DNA from: Alphaproteobacteria bacterium
GTDB taxonomy: Bacteria > Pseudomonadota > Alphaproteobacteria > Sphingomonadales > Emcibacteraceae
Direction of reading: 5' to 3'
DNA length: 64,000 bases
NCBI GenBank assembly: GCA_030428615.1
Contig: JAUIDN010000008.1
Coordinates: forward strand, 56,232-120,231
This document shows positions 1 through 8,412 of the stretch, piece by piece. Position 1 is the stretch's first letter. Each line of letters begins with the position of its first letter. The notes beneath the pieces are model-generated. The model had not been told where the DNA came from and searched no databases. It saw nothing but the letters and a program-made list of their open reading frames with translations. Both the position numbers and the translations under genes were made by a program.

Positions 1-375
1 TCTTCTGTCATTCGCGGTGAACAATCCTCTGCCAGGGATTTTGAAGAACCGGCGATATTTGATAAAAATGTGATTGCAATGATGGATAAGGTCAAAGTGG
101 TCGCGAACGATGAACTTACCCAATTTCATAGAAAGACGGGCGGATTTCCGGCGCATGTTGAAATACGTGCGAAAGATACGACTGTTGAACATACGATTTA
201 CTATCCTTCGGGTTCATTGCAACGTCCGATGTCATGGGATGATATTGGAGCGAAGTTTTTCGCGCTGACCAAGGGGCACCTTCAGGATGATCAATTGCGG
301 CACATTTTTGGTCAGGCGCAAGATTTTGAAAAACTGGAAGATATAAATAAATTTTCTGATTTACTTCAGTCTTGA
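1..375 (+). CDS. MmgE/PrpD-family protein, C-terminal part (partial)
   Basis: The frame is open from base 1 to the TGA at 373-375, so the gene begins outside the window. The visible 124 residues look like the C-terminal domain of the MmgE/PrpD family (2-methylcitrate dehydratase-like and related lyases). There is a basic beta-rich stretch ending in a P-x-G-S loop (PSGSLQRPMSW), then a helical tail with the family's K-F-x-x-L pattern (GAKFFALTKGHL). The substrate cannot be told from this fragment, because family members act on methylcitrate, cis-aconitate-like acids and others. The next gene lies on the other strand, so this is the last gene of its transcript. Confidence 0.6.
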   Translation, partial: SSVIRGEQSSARDFEEPAIFDKNVIAMMDKVKVVANDELTQFHRKTGGFPAHVEIRAKDTTVEHTIYYPSGSLQRPMSWDDIGAKFFALTKGHLQDDQLRHIFGQAQDFEKLEDINKFSDLLQS

Positions 376-403
376 TATTGATGATTTGTTCAATAACACC
401 AAT

Positions 404-1123
404 CTAATCATTTGTTTTATCGCCTTTTTCCGGGCTATATTTTTTTAAATACTGAGCCAACAAAGAATTGAAATAAAGAATGCCGCATATCTCCAATGTT
501 TCCTCAATTGTAACAATGATGGCGTAGGTTACGCCCCTTTCTTTTGTGGCGACCCATCCATAAATATAACCGGAATCATAAGCTTCTTTTGCGCCGATCA
601 TTTCCATTCCAATAACACCTGTCAGGTAAATCAAACCGGCAATCAGGAACCGCTTAAAAAAATAACGCGGTAGACTTCGCAGAAAGGACAAAGAAGAAAG
701 CAGGACAATTAAAACCAATAGCATTCCCGCCAGAACCCAGCTGAAATATAGATAGCCGGTCAGCTCAAAATAGCTTCTTAGCGGTAATATGAGCTGTTCG
801 TGAAACGACAGGAGTTCATCAGCCGCGAGAAAAGAAAATAAAAATGCCAGAACCAGCCAATATTTATTTCGCTTGCTTTGTTCGGTTTTAAAATAAATGA
901 GAGTAAGTAAATATGCGCTAAGCGCCAGCATCAGCGACGAAAAGATGGCTGAGATATTATATTCTCCGTCCAGATGGAATTGATAATCCAGTCCGTAAAA
1001 ATAATTCAGATCAACGCCAAAAATCAGCACTAAAAAAATGATATGTACCCCAATAATGAACAGGGCTAAAATGGCCGAAACATTTACGAATGTTGTCGCA
1101 TGGCGGGTAATATAGCTGTTCAC
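404..1123 (-). CDS. Multipass membrane protein of unknown function
   Basis: I do not recognise this protein. It is about 239 residues with six to seven hydrophobic segments and short charged loops. Acidic residues sit inside or at the edge of the membrane segments (AADELLSFHEQ near the middle, TIEETLEICG near the end), which suggests a conserved buried acidic site. The C-terminal tail is lysine-rich and hydrophilic. The longest frame begins at a TTG at 1138 without a ribosome binding site. A GTG at 1123 has a GGGG motif nine bases upstream and is the better start. It is convergent with the MmgE/PrpD-like gene and follows radC on the same strand after about 50 bases. Confidence 0.6.
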   Translation of the reverse strand: MNSYITRHATTFVNVSAILALFIIGVHIIFLVLIFGVDLNYFYGLDYQFHLDGEYNISAIFSSLMLALSAYLLTLIYFKTEQSKRNKYWLVLAFLFSFLAADELLSFHEQLILPLRSYFELTGYLYFSWVLAGMLLVLIVLLSSLSFLRSLPRYFFKRFLIAGLIYLTGVIGMEMIGAKEAYDSGYIYGWVATKERGVTYAIIVTIEETLEICGILYFNSLLAQYLKKYSPEKGDKTND

Positions 1124-1176
1124 TGTGGCATACCCCAAAATGTGATAATGAAAATTATTATCGCAAATATTGGCGG

Positions 1177-1866
1177 TTAAATCAAATTCATCGATTTAAA
1201 GCTGTTGTGTCCGCCCTTCGATATGATCAGATGATCATGAAGGGCCACACCTAACCTCTGACCAGCTTCCTGAATTTTTCTGGTCATTTCAATATCATCG
1301 CGGCTCGGTGTTGGATCCCCGCTTGGGTGATTATGGACAAGAATAATCGCTGTTGAGCCCAGCTCTAAAGCACGTTTTATAATTTCCCGTGGGTATACCG
1401 GCGTGTGGTCAACGGTTCCTTCCTGCATTTTTTCATCGGAAATCAATCTGTTTTGGCGATCAAGGAACAAAACGCGGAACTGCTCATTCTTTTTGTAAGC
1501 AATTTGTGTACTGCAATAGTTGAGAAGGGCCTGCCAGTTACCGATGACGGGTTTTTCAAGCACGGCACCTTCAGCCAGCTTTTGGGCGGCCGCTTCCGCC
1601 AATTTTAACGTGGTTACAACATTATCGCCCACACCGGAAATTTCCATAAGTCTTTCCGGTTGTGCGCTGATAACTTCGGCGTAGGATCCAAAAACTTTTA
1701 TCAGTTCTTTTGCGAGCGGCTTCACATCACGACGCGGGATCGCCGTCATTAATTGAAGTTCCAGAAGTTCATAATCGGCAAGTGCGTTTAACCCGCCTTT
1801 TCTAAAACGCGCCTTTAAGCGTTCCCGATGTCCATGTCTATGATCATCATTATCATTTTTAGACAT
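1177..1866 (-). CDS. radC: RadC-family JAB/MPN-domain protein
   Basis: This 229-residue protein has the usual RadC length and layout. An N-terminal helix-hairpin-helix region (ELLELQLMTAIPRRDVKP) is followed by a JAMM metalloprotease-like domain with the metal-binding signature HNHPSGDPTPSRDD. RadC proteins were once called DNA repair proteins, but their role is unsettled. The JAMM motif predicts a zinc-dependent hydrolase. Its ATG overlaps the end of map by eight bases, so it is the third gene of a translationally coupled sfsA-map-radC run. Confidence 0.93.
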   Translation of the reverse strand: MSKNDNDDHRHGHRERLKARFRKGGLNALADYELLELQLMTAIPRRDVKPLAKELIKVFGSYAEVISAQPERLMEISGVGDNVVTTLKLAEAAAQKLAEGAVLEKPVIGNWQALLNYCSTQIAYKKNEQFRVLFLDRQNRLISDEKMQEGTVDHTPVYPREIIKRALELGSTAIILVHNHPSGDPTPSRDDIEMTRKIQEAGQRLGVALHDHLIISKGGHNSFKSMNLI

Positions 1867-2680
1867 AGGGGGGTTTTGTATGACCCTCCGGCGAAAGCGT
1901 GAAAATTTCCACGCCGTCGGCAGTCACCCCCATACTATGCTCAAATTGAGCAGATAGTGCTTTATCCCGTGTCACGGCCGTCCAATCGTCGGATAAAACT
2001 TTCACGTCTTTTGTGCCAAGGTTAATCATTGGTTCAATGGTAAAGAACATGCCTTCCTTGAGAACAACACCTTCTCCCGGATTACCGTAATGAAGCACGT
2101 TTGGGCTGTCGTGAAAAATACGCCCAAGACCATGTCCGCAAAATACTTCCACAACGCTGCATCTCTGGCTGTGTGCATATTCCTGTATGGCATACCCTAT
2201 GTCACCCAATGTGTTGCCGGGTTTTACCTGTGCGATGCCACGCATCAGACATTCATAGGTAATATCGACAAGGCGCTTTGCTTTTACACTAGGTTCTCCC
2301 GCGAAAAACATGCGGCTCGTATCACCATACCATCCTTCAACAATAACAGTGACATCTATATTGATGATATCACCTTTTTTAAGTTTCTTCGGGCCGGGAA
2401 TACCGTGGCAGACTACATGATTTACGGAGGTGCAAATTGATTTTGGAAAGCCATTATAGTTCAGTGGCGCGCTTATTGCGCCGTGATCCGCCACAAAATC
2501 GGCGCATAATTTGTCAAGTTCGTCAGTTGTAACGCCGGGAACGACATGTGGTGTAATCATATCAAGGGTACGCGCGGCAAGATCACCCGCTTTACGCATC
2601 CCTTCAAAATCGGCAGGATCGTGAATTTTTATGGCACTTGTGGCTTCAACCGGTGCTTCTGATGCTTTTACATATCTCAT
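1859..2680 (-). CDS. map: Methionine aminopeptidase, type I
   Basis: Removes the initiator methionine from nascent proteins in the cytoplasm. The five metal ligands of the pita-bread fold are visible in order: the aspartates in INIDVTV and GDTSRMF, the histidine in GHGLGR, and the glutamates in TIEPMI and FEHSMG. The longest frame starts upstream at 2749, inside sfsA. The start at 2680 is preferred because its ATG shares one base with the sfsA stop (TAATG) and gives 273 residues, the family norm. radC follows with an eight-base overlap. Confidence 0.95.
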   Translation of the reverse strand: MRYVKASEAPVEATSAIKIHDPADFEGMRKAGDLAARTLDMITPHVVPGVTTDELDKLCADFVADHGAISAPLNYNGFPKSICTSVNHVVCHGIPGPKKLKKGDIINIDVTVIVEGWYGDTSRMFFAGEPSVKAKRLVDITYECLMRGIAQVKPGNTLGDIGYAIQEYAHSQRCSVVEVFCGHGLGRIFHDSPNVLHYGNPGEGVVLKEGMFFTIEPMINLGTKDVKVLSDDWTAVTRDKALSAQFEHSMGVTADGVEIFTLSPEGHTKPPYV

Positions 2681-3390
2681 TAAACGTCCAAAATCTGGAT
2701 ACTTTGATCCACCTGAATACCCGTTGGTGTTACTGAACATATATAACAATATGCTTCTACACCGCTATCCTTTGAAACTTTTAGCGCATCTGCATAAGCG
2801 GGGTCAATGTCTGATGCAATTTTGAACGCCGTAATATCTGATCGCTGTGCAAGATAAAGCATTACACTTCTGTCACCTTTATCAACCATATCCCTTAGTT
2901 CATTTAGGTGTTTTGTACCGCGGCTGGTAATGGCATCGGGGAATTCACCGATACCTTTTTCCCGGCTTAATGTCACGCTTTTCACTTCAACATAACAGTC
3001 CGGTTTGCTCGTAATTGACCCGCTCAGAAATAAATCAATGCGGCTATTGTTGCCATATTTCATTTCACGCCGCAGGTTTTGATAACCACTAAGTTCCGAA
3101 ATGGTGCCGTCCAAAATTGCTTCTTCAACAAGCTTATTGGGAAGCGACGTGTTAATCCCGACCATGACGTCGTCTACCTTCACAATTTCCCATTTATAAT
3201 CGAGCTTTGCTTTTGGGTTGGTCGCGGGCGACAGCCATACTTCGTTGCCCTCATCCTTCAGGGTAAGCATCGAGCCACTATTGGCGCAATGCGCCGTTAC
3301 AATTTCTCCGCTATCCAGTTTTACGTCCGCGAGGAAACGTTTATATCTTTTTATAAGAGTTCCATGGAAAAGTTCATGTTCAAATTTCAT
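2680..3390 (-). CDS. sfsA: SfsA family protein (sugar fermentation stimulation homologue)
   Basis: A 236-residue SfsA homologue. It shows the N-terminal OB-like segment (RYKRFLADVKLDSGE), the HCANSGSM motif, and the nuclease-like core CYVEVKSVTL that resembles a PD-(D/E)XK active site. In E. coli, SfsA was linked to maltose metabolism and to DNA binding, but its biochemical role is not settled. It starts a three-gene coupled unit (sfsA-map-radC) and is divergent from the CinA-like gene 52 bases away. Confidence 0.93.
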   Translation of the reverse strand: MKFEHELFHGTLIKRYKRFLADVKLDSGEIVTAHCANSGSMLTLKDEGNEVWLSPATNPKAKLDYKWEIVKVDDVMVGINTSLPNKLVEEAILDGTISELSGYQNLRREMKYGNNSRIDLFLSGSITSKPDCYVEVKSVTLSREKGIGEFPDAITSRGTKHLNELRDMVDKGDRSVMLYLAQRSDITAFKIASDIDPAYADALKVSKDSGVEAYCYICSVTPTGIQVDQSIQILDV

Positions 3391-3442
3391 AAGTTAGGAT
3401 ATAGTCTTATTTCAAAGCATATTCAATTACGTTGATCGGAAA

Positions 3443-4195
3443 ATGGTAAAAAAAGTCAAAGCGGCGCTTGTTATTATCGGTGATGAAATCCTGTCAGGAC
3501 GCACACGTGATGCAAACCTGAATTATATCGCCAAATGGCTTGGGGGAATTGGTATCATGCTTGATGAGGTTCGCGTCATCCCCGATATTGCGAAGCGCAT
3601 CCAGGATGCGGTCAATGAATGCCGGGAAAATTTTGATTATGTCTTTACCACGGGAGGTATTGGTCCGACGCATGATGATATTACCGCCGAAAATGTCGCA
3701 AAGGCATTCGGTGTTAAATTTTTACTCAATGAAGAGGCGAGAAAACTTCTTGAAGACAATATGGGTAAGGGAAACCTTACGGAAGCACGCCTTCGAATGG
3801 CAATGATCCCGGAAGGGGCTAGCCTTATAAAAAACCCTGTCAGCGCAGCACCCGGTTTTCAGATAGAGAATGTTTTCGTGCTCGCGGGAATTCCGGTGGT
3901 AATGCAAAGTATGTTACTTGATGTTGAAAACCGCATATCGGGCGGGGCGAAAATATTATCCGAAGCGATACATGTGTTTCGAGGGGAAAGCTATTTCGCT
4001 GATATTCTTGCGGATGTGGAAAGTATGTTTGAGCACCTTAGCATAGGAAGTTATCCATTTTATAAGGGCGGCGAATATGGTGCGACGTTTGTACTCAGGT
4101 CCGCATTATCAGAAGAGCTTGAGCAGGCGTTGGAAATCCTTAAAAAAAGAATCTGCGACAGCGGCACCGAATATTTCACGGGTGAAGCACCCTAA
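3443..4195 (+). CDS. CinA-like molybdopterin-binding domain protein
   Basis: A 250-residue single-domain protein of the MoCF_biosynth / CinA N-terminal family. The characteristic motifs are near the N-terminus: IGDEILSGRTRDAN, then FTTGGIGPTHDDIT. It lacks the C-terminal nicotinamide-nucleotide amidase domain of full CinA. Short homologues like this are common in alphaproteobacteria, often annotated as competence/damage-inducible or molybdopterin-binding proteins. The true activity (possibly ADP-ribose or FAD pyrophosphatase) is an inference. The ATG at 3443 follows a weak GGA motif. Confidence 0.85.
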   Translation: MVKKVKAALVIIGDEILSGRTRDANLNYIAKWLGGIGIMLDEVRVIPDIAKRIQDAVNECRENFDYVFTTGGIGPTHDDITAENVAKAFGVKFLLNEEARKLLEDNMGKGNLTEARLRMAMIPEGASLIKNPVSAAPGFQIENVFVLAGIPVVMQSMLLDVENRISGGAKILSEAIHVFRGESYFADILADVESMFEHLSIGSYPFYKGGEYGATFVLRSALSEELEQALEILKKRICDSGTEYFTGEAP

Positions 4196-4311
4196 ATATA
4201 GAAAAAATCAGTTTTCTGTAAAAAAAATGAAAAAAAATTATTCTCCCTGTTCCCTTCGGGATTATTATATGGCATACCCTCTTATCGTTTTGCCAAACAC
4301 GACTATTCTTT

Positions 4312-4398
4312 GCGCTCGTGGTGAAATTGGTAAACACAGCAGACTTAAAATCTGCCGCCCTCACGGGCTTGCCGGTTCAAGTCCGGCCGAGCGCACCA
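4312..4398 (+). tRNA. tRNA-Leu (UAA)
   Basis: An 87-base cloverleaf including an encoded CCA. The acceptor arms GCGCTCG (4312-4318) and CGAGCGC (4388-4394) pair perfectly and are followed by discriminator A and CCA. The anticodon stem GCAGA/TCTGC closes the loop CTTAAAA, giving anticodon TAA. A long variable arm (class II) and the T-loop GGTTCAAGTCC fit leucine. Confidence 0.97.
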
Positions 4399-4754
4399 CT
4401 TTATTATAATATTTTAACTTATTGTAATATAATAAGTTATTCAAACAAATCGCTGTTTGGATACGTAATTTTTGTGCCATTTATATGTTTATTGATCTAG
4501 CCGGCAAACGGGATAACCTTATAATCAGGGATATTTTTTTCTCATAGCTTGGGGATGCTAATAACTTCAAAGGGGGTCTTTTAAGTTCGAAACACGGTTA
4601 ATAAAGGTTAATTTTGAAAGTTTGATGTTTACAGCAACGACGTAAATCTTAACAATTTTTAGATTTTGTTAACCTTGTGAGTATAAAAATTGTTAGTCGA
4701 AAAAGGTATAAAAAAGTGGTAAACTCAAGGGATTAAGGTTAAGTAATTCGGATT
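4399..4754. other. AT-rich intergenic region upstream of DUF2336 gene
   Basis: No coding frame is supported here. A short AT-only inverted repeat (AACTTATT at 4416-4423, AATAAGTT at 4431-4438) lies just after tRNA-Leu and could end the tRNA transcript weakly. From about 4597 the DNA is rich in TTAA and TTAAC half-sites, including tandem TTAAGGTTAAG just before the next gene. These resemble CtrA half-sites, but none has the canonical TTAA-N7-TTAA spacing, so control by CtrA is only a guess. Confidence 0.4.
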
Positions 4755-5876
4755 ATGGACGATAAATTCACAGCACACGGCTTGATCAAGCTGGCACAGG
4801 ATAATTCGGAAGGATCGAAAAAGGTCCTGACGGAGAATATCTCCGATTTATTTCTGTCCTCTGAAGGGCGGCTGAATGAACATGAACGCGTGTTGATGAA
4901 TGATATTATGATCAAGCTGCTTAAGAATGTTGAAAAAACAATTCGTGCAAAATTGTCGGATAGGCTCGCAGAATCGCAAGAAATGTCTGTTGAACTGGTG
5001 ACGATGCTTGCCAATGATCAAATTGAAGTCGCGCGACCAATTCTTGAAAAAAGCTCCCTTCTAAAAGATGAAGATCTGATTGAAACCATCAGAAATCGGA
5101 CTGATGCGCACAGGTTGGCCATTGCCATCCGTGCTCATGTAAGCGCGCAGGTATCCGATGAACTGATTGAACATGGCAGTGAAGATGTAATTGAAGCGCT
5201 GGTCCGCAATGAAAATGCGGAAATATCGCAGGCATCAATTGATTACCTCGTGCAGGAATCCAGATCAGTCGACCGGTTTCAGGAACCTTTGCTTAACCGT
5301 GACGATCTGCCATTTGAATTGGCGCACAAAATGTATTGGTGGGTGTCAGCGGCGTTACGGCGCAAAATCGTTGCCGAATTTGATGTGGACCAGACAATTC
5401 TGGATGATGCCCTTGAAATGGTCACCAAATCTGTTGCCAATCAACATAACGAAGAAGACGGTGTTATGAGCAAAGCAGTGCACCTAGTTAAAAATCTTGC
5501 CGAGCAGCGTAAACTTAATTTTGATTTTGTTGTCACATCTCTCAGGCAGGAACGGATTAATGTTGCGGTTGCGGCACTTGCGGAATTAAGCGGACTTGGT
5601 GTAAAAATTATCTGGCGCGTGTTACGGGAACGTAATGATGAAAGTCTGGCCGTAATTGCGCGGGCAATCGGGCTTGAAAAAAGCCAGTTTTCAACCATGT
5701 TCCTGCTTATTTTACAAACAAATAGCGGGCCAAAAGCGCGGTCTACGTCAATTTTGAATGCCATGCTTAAATTATATGATAGAATTAAACCTGATAATGC
5801 GAGAGCGGCTGTAAGATACTGGCAGCGGGACTTTAATTATCAGGAAGCACAGTTGATGCTTAAAAATGCGAGTTAA
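4755..5876 (+). CDS. DUF2336 domain protein (paralogue 1)
   Basis: A 373-residue, almost entirely helical cytoplasmic protein of the alphaproteobacterial DUF2336 family. The recognisable core is the pattern L-S-x-R-L-A-E followed by VELVTMLANDQIEVARPILE, with repeated HEAT-like helices after it. No signal peptide or membrane segment is present. A diverged paralogue of nearly the same length lies at 8413-9528 on the opposite strand. Between the two are a PAS histidine kinase and NAD kinase. The function of DUF2336 is not established. A link to the adjacent kinase is inferred from position only. Confidence 0.85.
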   Translation: MDDKFTAHGLIKLAQDNSEGSKKVLTENISDLFLSSEGRLNEHERVLMNDIMIKLLKNVEKTIRAKLSDRLAESQEMSVELVTMLANDQIEVARPILEKSSLLKDEDLIETIRNRTDAHRLAIAIRAHVSAQVSDELIEHGSEDVIEALVRNENAEISQASIDYLVQESRSVDRFQEPLLNRDDLPFELAHKMYWWVSAALRRKIVAEFDVDQTILDDALEMVTKSVANQHNEEDGVMSKAVHLVKNLAEQRKLNFDFVVTSLRQERINVAVAALAELSGLGVKIIWRVLRERNDESLAVIARAIGLEKSQFSTMFLLILQTNSGPKARSTSILNAMLKLYDRIKPDNARAAVRYWQRDFNYQEAQLMLKNAS

Positions 5877-5927
5877 TTGTTGCCATAAAAATATGCCACA
5901 AGGCTTTGATAGTAAACGGGAAAAAAA

Positions 5928-7601
5928 GTGCGAAACGTAAATAACATATCAGATAAAACGATTATACCGCTTGAGATCGTTGAAAAGTTGCGTGCTGAGA
6001 AGCTGGTAAAGAATCAGTTAGAAAAAAGTGAGCATCCAACGGTAAAGGACCAAATCCATTCACTTCTTGAGAAAATGAAGTTTGATGAAAAGGTTCCACT
6101 TTATGTTTCGACTATTGGGGGTGAACTGGTCTATGTCAATGACGGGTATCGCGCTCTGGTTAGCGATAGTGAATCGATCGGCGGTATTGTCCATCAACCG
6201 GGTGGTGATTACCACTTGCCGGCAAGCCTTGTTGCCATTTTAAACGAAGTGCAACTGACCCGAAGAAGTGTCACTGTTGAGGAATCGTTGCATATCCACG
6301 GTAATGTCCGGCAATATCGTTCACGTCATTTTCCGATTTGCGATGACGACGGATACGTAATTGCGGTTGGCGGCACCTATACCGATTGTACGGAACAATA
6401 TAAAATCAGCAATGCTGACGATGCATCACTGACGGAACAACGGTATCGTGACTTTGCGCGTGCGACGTCCGACTGGTATTGGGAAGTCGATAAATCAATG
6501 AAACTGACCTACGTTTCAAACCGTTTTACGGCGATCACCGGCATACCCTCCTTTCTTATGATCGGAAAACAAGTTGACGATATCGGCGAATTACGTGAGA
6601 GTTTTGAAGGTGGTACCGTATCAAGCGACTCTTTTATGAAGAAAAATGCGCCGTTTCGTGATCAATTGCTGGTTCTGGATAACCAGGACGGTGATGATAT
6701 CTATATTTATTTGAGTGGTGTACCGATGTTCGATGTGGATAGCGGTGAGTTCCAAGGGTTTCGCGGTGCCGGTACGGATGTGACAGACAGTTACAACACG
6801 AAGCTTAAAGCAGAAAAGGTTCAACAATCGCTTGAAAACACACTTTATGATTTGAAGGATAAACGCGCGCAGCTTGATATCGCCACTAAGCAGGCGGAAG
6901 CAGCACTGGAAGCAAAAAGTGACTTTCTGGCGGCGATGAGCCATGAATTAAGGACCCCGCTTAACGCGATTATCGGCTTTGCGGAAGCGATGACTATGCA
7001 GGCTTTTGGTGAGTTAAACGATCAATATATCTCATACAGTAATGATATTATGAATGCGGGGAGACATCTACTTCACCTTATTAATGATATTCTCGATGTA
7101 GCCGTGCTGGAAAGCGGGAAAATTCAACTTGAAACCACTAATGTTTGCGTCAAGGAAGTGATAGATAAGGCTCTTAATCTTGTTGTGTTGAATGCAAACA
7201 ATAAAAATATAGATATAAGCGACGTAAATGTTGATGAAAGCCATGAAATTTTTGTCGACCCGCGCCGTGCAACACAGATTTTTGTAAATCTTATGAGCAA
7301 TGCTGTTAAATTCACACCCGAAGGCGGATCGATTGGTGCCCGTGTGAAGAAGGTTTCAGAAGATGTAATTGGCATAACAATTTGGGATACTGGTATCGGC
7401 ATACCGCCGGAACAGCAGGATCTGGTATTCGAGAAATTCCATCAGGATCGGGGTCATATATATTCCCGTAAGGAAGAGGGTACCGGTCTTGGACTTCATA
7501 TTTCCAAGCATCTCGCCAAACAGATGGGTGGTGATATTCTTCTGAAAAGTAAGGTTGGTGAAGGATCCGAATTTACGGTGCTTATGCCACTTGCCAAATA
7601 A
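5928..7601 (+). CDS. Cytoplasmic PAS-domain sensor histidine kinase
   Basis: A 557-residue soluble two-component kinase with no membrane segment. Two PAS-like regions (about residues 55-155 and 175-290) are followed by a coiled-coil linker. HisKA carries the phospho-acceptor His339 in MSHELRTPLNAIIGF. HATPase_c has the N box (NLMSNAVKFTPEGG), G1 (DTGIGIP) and G2 (GTGLGLHI). No receiver domain is fused and no response regulator is encoded nearby, so it is an orphan. It starts at a GTG, 51 bases after the DUF2336 gene, and probably shares its transcript. Its stop codon directly abuts the stop of the convergent nadK. Confidence 0.93.
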   Translation: MRNVNNISDKTIIPLEIVEKLRAEKLVKNQLEKSEHPTVKDQIHSLLEKMKFDEKVPLYVSTIGGELVYVNDGYRALVSDSESIGGIVHQPGGDYHLPASLVAILNEVQLTRRSVTVEESLHIHGNVRQYRSRHFPICDDDGYVIAVGGTYTDCTEQYKISNADDASLTEQRYRDFARATSDWYWEVDKSMKLTYVSNRFTAITGIPSFLMIGKQVDDIGELRESFEGGTVSSDSFMKKNAPFRDQLLVLDNQDGDDIYIYLSGVPMFDVDSGEFQGFRGAGTDVTDSYNTKLKAEKVQQSLENTLYDLKDKRAQLDIATKQAEAALEAKSDFLAAMSHELRTPLNAIIGFAEAMTMQAFGELNDQYISYSNDIMNAGRHLLHLINDILDVAVLESGKIQLETTNVCVKEVIDKALNLVVLNANNKNIDISDVNVDESHEIFVDPRRATQIFVNLMSNAVKFTPEGGSIGARVKKVSEDVIGITIWDTGIGIPPEQQDLVFEKFHQDRGHIYSRKEEGTGLGLHISKHLAKQMGGDILLKSKVGEGSEFTVLMPLAK

Positions 7602-8375
7602 TTAGCATATAAATTGTTCGTTCAGGATACGCTCTTCCAGCGTATGTTCCTTGTCAAATAGCAGTGTTTGCGAGTTAGTCTGATCCTGCGTTACTGTGAC
7701 GTTTTTTACGTTGCGTACTTCGATGGTGTCGGCAACCGCACTCACGGGCCTTTTCTCCGGATGACTTATTTCAAACCGAATTTTCGAATTTTGCGATACT
7801 AATGCTCCGCGCCATCGACGCGGTCGAAAGGCGCTGATCGGTGTTAACGCAAGAATATTTGAATGCATCGGGATAATGGGGCCATGCGCAGAAAGGTTGT
7901 AGGCGGTACTGCCCGCAGGTGTTGATACCAGAATCCCATCACATACCAATTCTTCGAGTCTCATTTTATCATCAACAAAAATCTTTATTTTCGCTGTCTG
8001 GCGTGTTTCACGCAGCAAAGATACTTCATTAAAAGCGAGCGCTTCCTGACATTCGCCTGTTACGGTCTCAGCATTCATTTTAAGGGGGTACATTTTAAAG
8101 GGGATGGCTTCGTTTATACGGTCGATTAGGCCATCTTCCTTAAATTCATTAAGCAGAAACCCGACAGTCCCCATATTCATACCAAAAAATGGTTTGTCGA
8201 TGTCCAATAATGCGTGAAATAAATGAAGCATATACCCGTCACCGCCCAGAGCGACCACGACATCCGCTTGCCCAACCGAAACAAAATCATATTGTTTTTT
8301 AAGTTGTTCAGCCGATTTTTGGGCCATGACACTGTCGTCATTAACAAGCGCAAGTTTAACGTTGTTTCTGGACAT
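7602..8375 (-). CDS. nadK: NAD kinase
   Basis: Phosphorylates NAD to NADP with ATP or polyphosphate. The 257-residue protein shows the conserved GGDG loop (VALGGDGYMLH), the MNMGTVGFL segment, the NEV motif (FNEVSLLR) and the glycine-rich TPAGSTAYNLSAHGP region. The longest frame begins at a TTG at 8381. The ATG at 8375, with a GGGAT motif nine bases ahead, is preferred. It is convergent with the histidine kinase and downstream of the second DUF2336 gene on the same strand. Confidence 0.95.
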   Translation of the reverse strand: MSRNNVKLALVNDDSVMAQKSAEQLKKQYDFVSVGQADVVVALGGDGYMLHLFHALLDIDKPFFGMNMGTVGFLLNEFKEDGLIDRINEAIPFKMYPLKMNAETVTGECQEALAFNEVSLLRETRQTAKIKIFVDDKMRLEELVCDGILVSTPAGSTAYNLSAHGPIIPMHSNILALTPISAFRPRRWRGALVSQNSKIRFEISHPEKRPVSAVADTIEVRNVKNVTVTQDQTNSQTLLFDKEHTLEERILNEQFIC

Positions 8376-8412
8376 CAGCAAATTTATCCCGAGGTGAAGA
8401 ATTCAATCGAAA

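Noticed and set aside
4597..4745. CtrA binding sites upstream of the first DUF2336 gene
   Set aside because: Several TTAA/TTAAC half-sites exist, but none has the N7 spacing, and AT-rich DNA yields them by chance.
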